Shown: positions 1 to 4,549 of the stretch, piece after piece | How the letters are laid out: each line of letters starts with the position of its first letter | Position numbering within the stretch: the stretch's first letter is position 1 | NCBI GenBank assembly: GCA_902783355.1 | Contig: CACZQQ010000343.1 | Coordinates: 1-6,067 of the forward strand | DNA from: an uncultured bacterium | Lineage (GTDB): Bacteria > Verrucomicrobiota > Lentisphaeria > Oligosphaerales > Oligosphaeraceae | Length of the DNA stretch: 6,067 bases | Direction of reading: 5' to 3' | Position numbers and translations under genes: made by a program | Notes under the pieces: generated by a model | Databases searched by the model: none | The model's input: only the letters and a program-made list of their open reading frames with translations | What the model was told of the DNA's origin: nothing

Positions 1-1084
1 CTACGGGGCGCTTGAGCCAGACGACGATGCTGTTCGCCTTCAACAGCTTGCGGTTGAGTGGGTTGATGACGGCGCCGCCGCCCGTGGCGATGACTGCGCC
101 GCTACGGCTGGCCGCCGCCGCGACCGCGCGCGCCTCCCGTTCGCGGAAGGCCGCCTCGCCCTCCTTTGCAAATATTTCGGGGATAGGCATTTGGGCATCC
201 TGGACAATCATCTTGTCGGTGTCCACGAGTTCCCGTCCGCTCCATTTGGCGATCAGGCGGCCGACGGAGCTCTTGCCGCAGCCGGGCATGCCGACGAGCG
301 CGATGTTCATCGTGTCGCGCCGCAATTCGGTCAGGACCTTGTCCGCAAGGCGGCGGGGCAGGGGCCTTCCCAGCCAGAACTCCGCCGCCAGACGCGCCTG
401 CTCCACCAGCATGGAGAGGCCGTTGCCGCAGGCCAGGCCCCGCGCCAGCGCCTGCTGCAGGAACATCGTGCGCGCAGGATTGTAGATGAGGTCCGCGACG
501 CCCTCCAGCGACGGATAGTCCTCCAGCCGGATGGCGGGACAGCCTGCGTCGTCGGGAAACATGCCGCAAGGAGTAGCGTTTATAACTACTTGCGCATCAG
601 GATGTTGCGATAAAACATTCTCGTAGGTGACAGGCCCCTTGCGGGAGACGGTGACGATTTCGCGGGCGCCGCTGTCCGCCGCCACGGCGCACACGGTTCC
701 GGCCGCGCCGCCGGAGCCGAGCACAAGCACCTTGCGGCCCTGCAGCACGACGCCGGCGCGCGCGCACAGATGCCTGAAGCCGCCGATGTCGGTGTTGTGG
801 CCGCGGAGGCGTCCGTCGGCGTCCTTGCGGATGGCGTTGACGGCGCCGGCGAGGCGCGCGGCGGGCGTCAGCTCGTCGCAGCACTCCATCGCCACGCGCT
901 TGTAGGGGATGGTGACGTTGAGGCCGTCGTAGGCGCCCTCCCGCAGGAAGCCGGCGACCTCGGAAGGCGCCAGTTCCTGCAGGAAGTAGTCGTATTTGCC
1001 GAAGGCATTGTGGATGCGCTGCGAGTAGCTGTGGCCGAGATGCTCGCCGATGAGGCCGCAGCGCAGGGCGGGGCCGCTATTCAT
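1..1084 (-). CDS. aroE: Bifunctional shikimate dehydrogenase-shikimate kinase (AroE-AroK fusion), 3' end cut by window edge
   Basis: The N-terminal domain should reduce 3-dehydroshikimate to shikimate with NADPH, and the C-terminal domain should phosphorylate shikimate with ATP. These are consecutive cytoplasmic steps of chorismate synthesis. The dehydrogenase spans about residues 1-255. It has the substrate motif HSYS (19-22), catalytic Lys62 in NVTIPYK, Asn83, Asp99 in HNTD, the dinucleotide loop GSGGAA (123-128), SRK (147-149, NADP-type), INAT (168-171) and Gln229 near NGLSMLVEQA. The kinase begins near residue 259 with Walker A GMPGCGKSS (265-273), then DTD (288-290), FRERE (313-317) and GGG (335-337). 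The frame is open to base 1 with 361 codons visible, so the lid and adenine-binding end of the kinase lie outside. The ATG at 1084-1082 sits directly before the conserved region and overlaps the stop of the upstream hydrolase in ATGAATAG, suggesting translational coupling. Separate aroE and aroK genes are the usual arrangement. Both halves keep their key residues, so both are probably active. Confidence 0.93.
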   Translation of the reverse strand, partial: MNSGPALRCGLIGEHLGHSYSQRIHNAFGKYDYFLQELAPSEVAGFLREGAYDGLNVTIPYKRVAMECCDELTPAARLAGAVNAIRKDADGRLRGHNTDIGGFRHLCARAGVVLQGRKVLVLGSGGAAGTVCAVAADSGAREIVTVSRKGPVTYENVLSQHPDAQVVINATPCGMFPDDAGCPAIRLEDYPSLEGVADLIYNPARTMFLQQALARGLACGNGLSMLVEQARLAAEFWLGRPLPRRLADKVLTELRRDTMNIALVGMPGCGKSSVGRLIAKWSGRELVDTDKMIVQDAQMPIPEIFAKEGEAAFREREARAVAAAASRSGAVIATGGGAVINPLNRKLLKANSIVVWLKRPV

Positions 1085-2861
1085 CGCGGGCGCCCTTGTA
1101 GCCGAAGGCGTCCTTCAGCATCTCCAGCGGAATCTTGGGCACGCGGTCGTAGGTGAGGACGCCGTTCTGCTCCTGCTCGATGTCGGTCAACTGCGTGTAG
1201 CAGAAGCCGCAGCACTGCGGCAGGTCCACCATGTAGCGGACCTGCTCCGCGATCATGTCGTGGAACTGCTCGTCCGACTTGATCTCGATGCCGTGGTAGC
1301 CCCACGTGTTGTCGGCGAAGCGGCCCGTCAGCTTGGGCGGCAGGTAGAGGAAGCCGCCGAACTCGTCGTTGATGTAGGGCTGCCCCTTGTAGGCGGACAG
1401 CTCGAACTTCGGCGTGAGACTGCCCACGGGCGCCCCCTCCGGCTCCATCGCCTCCTTGAGCTCCTGCACGTTCTTCCGATAGAAATGCACCGTCCACAGG
1501 TCGGTCTTGACATGGTGGTAGCCGCTGCACTCGTTGCAGGGGCGCGTCGGATCCAGCTGCTTCGTCACGTCGTAGATCTCCGTGACGAGGCGCCTGAAGA
1601 GGGGCTCGTTGGTGGCGGGATAGGTCTCGTTGGTGGGCGTCCAGGCGATGATGGAGGGATGGTTGTAGTCGCGCTCGATGATTTCGCGCCATTCGTGCAG
1701 CAGGTTGGAGACGCCCTCGAAGGCGACGGCGGCGGTGTAGGGGCTCGATGCGCCCGACAGGAAGGCGATGCCCCACGAGGGTGTCTCGCCCCATGTCAGA
1801 TAGCCCAGTTTGTCCGCCCAGTAGTGGAACCTCTCCTCGAAGACCTTCTGGTGGAGGCGCGCGCCGTTGAAGCCCGCCGCCATCGACAGTTCGATGTCGC
1901 GCTTCAGGTCTGCGTCCGTGGGCGCCGTCCAGATTCCCTTGCGGTAGAAGCCCTGGTCGAGGACGAGGCGCAGGAAGACGGGGCTGTTGTTGAGGAAGAG
2001 CTTGTCGCCCTCGATGTGGATCTTGCGCAGGCCTGCGTAGGCGCGCACGGTGTCCACGAGGGCGCCCTGCGCGTCCAGCACGGCGTATTCCACGTCGTAG
2101 AGGAAGGGGTCCTTGGGGGACCAGGGGCGCACTTGCGAGAGGGGGACGGTGACACTGACGCCCGTGTTGCCGGCGGCCGTGGCGCCGCCGACCTCCTGCC
2201 CGTCGGCAAGGACGCGGATGCGGAGCCGGCGGCCGCGCGCCTCCTGGAAGAAGACGGGGGCGAAGTGGAAGGCGCCGCCGTCGAGGTCGGGCGTGATGCG
2301 GCAACGCGCCAGCCCCAGCATGTCCACCGCCTCCAGCCACACCGTCTGCCAGATGCCGGTGGTGCGCGTGTAGTGGCATCCGGCCGACTTATACGCGAAG
2401 GACTGTTTGCCGCAGGGCTGCACGCCGTCCCGCACGAAGTCGCGCACGACAAGCACGAGATTCTGGCGCTGGCCGGGCTTCGCGGCCTCCGTGATGTCGA
2501 AGGAGAAGGAGGAGCTGCCGCCGTAGTGGACGCCGACCTCCTGCCCGTCCACGAAGGCGTGGCATTCGTAGTCGACGCCGCCGAAGTTGAGGAGGATGCG
2601 CCTGCCCGCCCAGTCGGCGGGAATGGCGAGACTCCTGTGGTAGCAGAGGCCGTTGATGAAGTCGGTGTGGGCGACGCCGGAAAGTTCGCTTTCGGGGCAG
2701 AAGGGGACGGTGATCTTGTCGGCGAAGCCCTGCGCGTTCTGGCGGCCGCGCTCGGTCGCGCTCAGGCCGAAGTCGAACTCGTAGGTCCATTCGCCGTTCA
2801 GGTTCTGCCACGCGTCGCGCACGAATTGCGGGCGCGGATGTTCACTGCGGGGGATTTCCAT
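1077..2861 (-). CDS. Glycoside hydrolase family 2 enzyme (beta-galactosidase/beta-glucuronidase-like), 594 aa
   Basis: This is a retaining exo-glycosidase of the GH2 type. Domain order is an N-terminal jelly-roll sugar-binding domain (about 1-180, with LNGEWTYEFD and a TRTTGIWQTVWLE motif), an immunoglobulin-like beta domain (about 181-275) and a TIM barrel (about 280-590). The likely acid/base is Glu412 in WTPTNE and the likely nucleophile is Glu500 in YINDEFGG. The barrel also keeps GFNGARLHQKVFEERFHYW (from 331) and the family-like stretch CYTQLTDIEQEQNG (from 554). Length matches beta-glucuronidase-sized members (about 600 aa), not 1000-residue LacZ. There is no signal peptide, so it probably acts in the cytoplasm on imported glycosides. 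The start at 2861 is chosen because homology begins there. An in-frame ATG 17 codons upstream would translate a repeat array. No clear Shine-Dalgarno precedes 2861, unlike thiE. It overlaps the downstream aroE by 8 bases. The exact sugar (galactoside, glucuronide, mannoside or other) cannot be read from the sequence. Confidence 0.92.
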   Translation of the reverse strand: MEIPRSEHPRPQFVRDAWQNLNGEWTYEFDFGLSATERGRQNAQGFADKITVPFCPESELSGVAHTDFINGLCYHRSLAIPADWAGRRILLNFGGVDYECHAFVDGQEVGVHYGGSSSFSFDITEAAKPGQRQNLVLVVRDFVRDGVQPCGKQSFAYKSAGCHYTRTTGIWQTVWLEAVDMLGLARCRITPDLDGGAFHFAPVFFQEARGRRLRIRVLADGQEVGGATAAGNTGVSVTVPLSQVRPWSPKDPFLYDVEYAVLDAQGALVDTVRAYAGLRKIHIEGDKLFLNNSPVFLRLVLDQGFYRKGIWTAPTDADLKRDIELSMAAGFNGARLHQKVFEERFHYWADKLGYLTWGETPSWGIAFLSGASSPYTAAVAFEGVSNLLHEWREIIERDYNHPSIIAWTPTNETYPATNEPLFRRLVTEIYDVTKQLDPTRPCNECSGYHHVKTDLWTVHFYRKNVQELKEAMEPEGAPVGSLTPKFELSAYKGQPYINDEFGGFLYLPPKLTGRFADNTWGYHGIEIKSDEQFHDMIAEQVRYMVDLPQCCGFCYTQLTDIEQEQNGVLTYDRVPKIPLEMLKDAFGYKGARDE

Positions 2862-2888
2862 GGTGGTGCACTGGTTAGGAGTTTTAGT

Positions 2889-2925
2889 CCACAAAATACA
2901 CAAAATACACAAAACGCACGAAAAG
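2889..2925 (-). repeat. 9-nt tandem array, left copy of an inverted pair
   Basis: On the plus strand four 9-nt units follow each other from 2890: CACAAAATA twice, then CACAAAACG and CACGAAAAG. Read on the minus strand this is a TTTTGTGTR-type array ending in TTTTGTGG, 28 bases before the GH2 start codon. It matches the reverse complement of the array at 3158-3192 at 30 of 36 aligned positions, and all six differences are transitions. Confidence 0.75.
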
Positions 2926-3040
2926 AGTTTGCATTTTTATCTGAAGGCTATGTTTCCCAGGAGGGGCGGTAGCTGAAGCGAGGGAAGTCTTGATGGAAGA
3001 TGGAGGACGAGAGGCATGAGGCGCGAATGGTTTTGGCTAT

Positions 3041-3091
3041 TGTCTTGCGTCCGATGTCTTCCCCGCGTCTCACATCTTATGTCTTGCGTCC
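3041..3091 (+). repeat. Exact 12-bp direct repeat TGTCTTGCGTCC within a degenerate pyrimidine-rich tract
   Basis: TGTCTTGCGTCC occurs at 3041-3052 and again at 3080-3091. A partial relative, ATGTCTTCC, lies between them at 3054-3062. The pattern looks like a decayed array of 6-12-nt units. The purine-rich stretch at 2992-3024 resembles it on the other strand. Function is unknown. Confidence 0.6.
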
Positions 3092-3157
3092 CAAACCCTC
3101 CACAACCTGCCCTTGCTGGGAAAAGAGCGTATTTGAAAACGCAGCCTTGAAATGGCT

Positions 3158-3192
3158 TTTTGCGTGTTTTGCGTGTTTTGTGTGTTTTGTGG
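3158..3192 (+). repeat. 9-nt tandem array, right copy of an inverted pair
   Basis: On the plus strand the units are TTTTGCGTG twice, TTTTGTGTG, then TTTTGTGG. It begins 12 bases past the stop of the minus-strand repeat-protein gene and points the opposite way to the array at 2889-2925. Together the two bracket the spacer like imperfect terminal inverted repeats. No target-site duplication is visible outside them. Confidence 0.75.
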
Positions 3193-3204
3193 AAAAGAAG
3201 AGAT

Positions 3205-3684
3205 TTATTTTCGTCCGTTGTTGTAGAAGAAGAAGGGGGTCGTTGCGGTGCCGCCGTTGCTGCCGTTCGTGGAGGAGGTCCCGAGCGTGCGCCCGGAGCT
3301 GTCGCGGTAGACGGTCTGGCTGCCGTTCGGCGTCGCGGTGCCGACGATGCGGCCGCTGGCGTCGCGGTAGACGGTCTGGCCGCCGTTCTGGGTGGCGGTG
3401 CCGACGGTGCGTCCGGTGCCGTCGCGGTAGATGGTCTGGCCGCCGTTCTGGGTGACGGTGCCGGCCATGCGTCCGGTGGCGTCGCGGTAGACGGTCTGGC
3501 CGCCGTTCTTGGAGGCGGTGCCGACGGTGCGTCCGGTGGCGTCGCGGTAGACGGTCTGGCTGCCGTTCTGGGTGGAGGTCCCCTGCGTGCGGCCCTGGCC
3601 GTTGCGGTAGCGCGTCTCAGCGGCGCAGGGCAGGGCGCACGCCAGAAGCAGGCAGGCGGTCATGAAGGCGAATGTCTTTTTCAT
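3205..3684 (-). CDS. Secreted or lipid-anchored protein of six 20-residue YRDxxGRxxGT repeats, 159 aa
   Basis: I do not recognise a characterised family. The protein starts with a signal sequence (KK n-region, hydrophobic residues 4-19). Cleavage after the CAA at 20-22 would give a soluble secreted protein. Alternatively LLAC (13-16) could act as a lipobox, with a rather short 15-residue signal. The rest is six tandem 20-residue units (26-145), consensus YRDATGRTVGTATQNGGQTV. The first unit (YRNGQGRTQG) and the last (ending SNGG) are the most diverged. The tail is TTPFFFYNNGRK. The regular Tyr, Asp, Gly-Arg and Gly-Thr positions suggest a repeating beta-strand/turn fold, loosely like YD/Rhs repeats, but this is only a resemblance. 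The ATG at 3684 is chosen because AGGAA stands 7 bases upstream and the signal peptide begins there. An in-frame ATG at 3729 would put a basic tail before it. The gene is divergent from thiE across 102 bp. Confidence 0.85.
   Translation of the reverse strand: MKKTFAFMTACLLLACALPCAAETRYRNGQGRTQGTSTQNGSQTVYRDATGRTVGTASKNGGQTVYRDATGRMAGTVTQNGGQTIYRDGTGRTVGTATQNGGQTVYRDASGRIVGTATPNGSQTVYRDSSGRTLGTSSTNGSNGGTATTPFFFYNNGRK
3250..3609 (-). repeat. 60-bp coding minisatellite, six units
   Basis: The repeat units of the secreted protein are exactly 60 bp with no indels. GTCGCGGTAG recurs at 3301, 3361, 3421, 3481 and 3541 on the plus strand, and a variant GTTGCGGTAG is at 3601. Central units are nearly identical at the DNA level and the end units have diverged. 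This is the usual picture of tandem expansion by slippage or unequal recombination while the frame is kept. Confidence 0.95.
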
Positions 3685-3698
3685 GGACAGGTTCCTGT
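3676..3698 (-). promoter_or_regulatory. Ribosome-binding site region deciding the start of the repeat protein
   Basis: On the minus strand AGGAA (3696-3692) lies 7 bases before the ATG at 3684-3682, while nothing comparable precedes the alternative ATG at 3729. This supports the 159-residue reading with an N-terminal signal peptide. Confidence 0.6.
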
Positions 3699-3746
3699 GG
3701 AAGGGGCGGAATCGCCGGCTTTGCCCCATAATGTAATCCCTTGGGC

Positions 3747-3754
3747 TATATTAT
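3747..3754 (+). promoter_or_regulatory. Candidate -10 element for thiE
   Basis: TATATTAT lies 33-40 bases before the thiE ATG, in the only AT-rich patch of the 102-bp divergent spacer. The best -35-like hexamer is TTGCCC at 3721-3726, which leaves a long 20-bp spacing, so the promoter is tentative. ATGTAA (3731-3736) and TTACAT (3761-3766) form a 6-bp inverted repeat around it that could be an operator. No thi-box (TPP riboswitch) sequence is visible here. Confidence 0.35.
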
Positions 3755-3772
3755 CACGGCTTACATCCCAAC

Positions 3773-3778
3773 AGGAGG
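3773..3778 (+). promoter_or_regulatory. Consensus Shine-Dalgarno of thiE
   Basis: AGGAGG is followed by 8 bases and then the ATG at 3787, an ideal spacing. It fixes the start within a frame that is open far upstream through the antisense of the repeat gene. Confidence 0.85.
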
Positions 3779-3786
3779 TTTTTCTC

Positions 3787-4440
3787 ATGCGATACACCAC
3801 TGAAAAAGAACGCCTGGAGGCCCTCAAGGCGGCCTCCGTCTATCCCGTCGTCACCGCCGACTTCTGCGCAGGCCGCGACCCCCTCGACATCGTGCGCGCC
3901 GTCCTGGAGGGCGGCGCCCGCATCGTCCAGATCCGCGAGAAGAGCATGGCCGACGGCCCCTATCTGGCCCTCCTCAAGGCCGCGCGCGAACTCACGGACC
4001 GGTTCGGCGCTCTCCTCATTGCGGACGACAGGCTGGACGCCGCGTTGCTGGCCGGAGCCGACGGCGTCCATCTCGGGCAGGACGACCTGCCCTGCGCCGA
4101 CGCGCGCCGCCTCGCCCCCGAACTGCTCATCGGCGTCTCCACCCACAACCGCGAGGAGCTTCTCGCCGCGCAGCGCGACGGCTGCTCCTGGCTGAACGTC
4201 GGCCCCATCTATCCCACGGGGACGAAGTCGCTGCCCATGGCCGCCCTGGGGCTGGAGACGCTGAAGGCGCTCGTGCCGGAGGTGCATGTGCCGTTTTCGG
4301 TCATGGGCGGCATCAAATACGGGCATCTGGCGACCCTGCGCGGGCTTGGCTGCCGCCACATCGCGGCCGTCACCGCCTTCTCGCAGGCCGCCGACCCCGC
4401 CGCCGAAATCCGCCGCTGGCGGGAGCAAATGGAGGGGTGA
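3787..4440 (+). CDS. thiE: Thiamine-phosphate synthase ThiE, 217 aa
   Basis: ThiE condenses the pyrimidine (HMP diphosphate) and thiazole phosphate moieties to thiamine phosphate in the cytoplasm. The protein is a full-length TIM barrel of the family's usual size (about 210-220 aa). Visible motifs are VQIREK (47-52, phosphate and pyrimidine contacts), ADDRLDAAL (79-87), ADGVHLGQDDL (91-101), GVSTH (116-120), GPIYPTGTK (139-147) and MGGI (173-176). By alignment to the Bacillus subtilis enzyme, Asp81 and Asp100 are the magnesium ligands, Ser118 and Lys147 the diphosphate contacts. The usual Asn of the IND motif is Asp80 here, a mild variant. The start at 3787 has a consensus Shine-Dalgarno. No other thi gene is beside it: it is divergent from the repeat protein and convergent with the symporter, so it is probably monocistronic. 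Codon use is GC-rich like its neighbours. Confidence 0.96.
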   Translation: MRYTTEKERLEALKAASVYPVVTADFCAGRDPLDIVRAVLEGGARIVQIREKSMADGPYLALLKAARELTDRFGALLIADDRLDAALLAGADGVHLGQDDLPCADARRLAPELLIGVSTHNREELLAAQRDGCSWLNVGPIYPTGTKSLPMAALGLETLKALVPEVHVPFSVMGGIKYGHLATLRGLGCRHIAAVTAFSQAADPAAEIRRWREQMEG

Positions 4441-4502
4441 GGCTCAATAGAGGAAGCCGAAGGGCAAAAACGGCGTTTTTAGTCACTTGTCCCCTGAAAA
4501 AG

Positions 4503-4544
4503 AGTGTCTGGAAACACTTTTTTCATGTGTTTTTAGTGTTTCCA
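4503..4544. terminator. Likely bidirectional terminator with alternative stems
   Basis: TGGAAACACT (4509-4518) and AGTGTTTCCA (4535-4544) form a perfect 10-bp stem around a 16-base T-rich loop, starting 5 bases past the symporter stop. On the plus strand an alternative short hairpin, AGTGT (4503-4507) with ACACT (4514-4518), is followed directly by a T run, the form of a factor-independent terminator for thiE. The two structures share the ACACT segment and cannot form together. The stems are AT-rich, so strength is uncertain. Confidence 0.55.
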
Positions 4545-4545
4545 T
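4519..4545 (+). repeat. Degenerate third copy of the TTTTTNGTG array
   Basis: The loop and right arm of the terminator read TTTTTCATGTG, TTTTTAGTG, TTTCCAT. They resemble the 9-nt arrays at 2890-2925 and 3158-3192. Like the 3158 copy it lies directly past the stop of a minus-strand gene and has the same orientation. The similarity is weak and could be chance in a T-rich terminator. Confidence 0.35.
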
Positions 4546-4549
4546 CCAT

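Larger units (their letters stand above)
2862..3204. other. 343-bp intergenic spacer with nested short repeats
   Basis: This gap lies between the repeat-protein stop and the GH2 start, and it is more AT-rich at both ends than the neighbouring genes. It contains two 9-nt-periodic arrays in opposite orientation near its ends (2889-2925 and 3158-3192), an exact 12-bp direct repeat (3041-3052 and 3080-3091), and a purine-rich stretch at 2992-3024. That stretch resembles, in inverted sense, the pyrimidine-rich stretch at 3041-3090. Weak 4-bp stems occur around 3127-3157. I see no convincing conserved gene, RNA family or strong promoter. Any GH2 promoter and the end of the repeat-protein transcript must lie here. 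Confidence 0.7.
4441..4549. other. Convergent spacer between thiE and the symporter
   Basis: This 109-bp AT-richer gap holds a small AT palindrome, AAAAAC-GGC-GTTTTT (4466-4480), 25 bases past the thiE stop. It also holds the stronger inverted repeat at 4509-4544. No promoter or gene is seen. Confidence 0.6.

Noticed and set aside
2862..2912. GH2 start 17 codons upstream at 2912
   Set aside because: The extra residues (MCILCILWTKT...) are a translation of the 9-nt array and do not belong to the GH2 fold.
1050..2972. Plus-strand open frame of 640 codons opposite the GH2 gene
   Set aside because: It is the antisense shadow of a GC-rich gene. Its translation is low-complexity Val/Glu/Ala/Arg, while the minus strand has full GH2 motifs and catalytic residues.
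3016..3150. Small plus-strand frame of 44 codons in the spacer, starting MRREWFWLLSC
   Set aside because: GAGG lies too close to the ATG for a good site, and the frame is built from the short direct repeats, so it is probably chance.
3250..3609. CRISPR-like 60-bp periodicity
   Set aside because: Units are contiguous without unique spacers and encode an in-frame 20-residue protein repeat.
3685..3729. Repeat-protein start at 3729
   Set aside because: It would place a basic, non-hydrophobic 15-residue leader before a good signal peptide and lacks a ribosome-binding site. The ATG at 3684 has AGGAA.
3160..3786. Upstream extension of the thiE frame (start near 3160), giving Ala/Val/Asp/Gly repeats
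   Set aside because: This is the antisense of the 60-bp repeat gene. ThiE homology and a consensus Shine-Dalgarno place the start at 3787.
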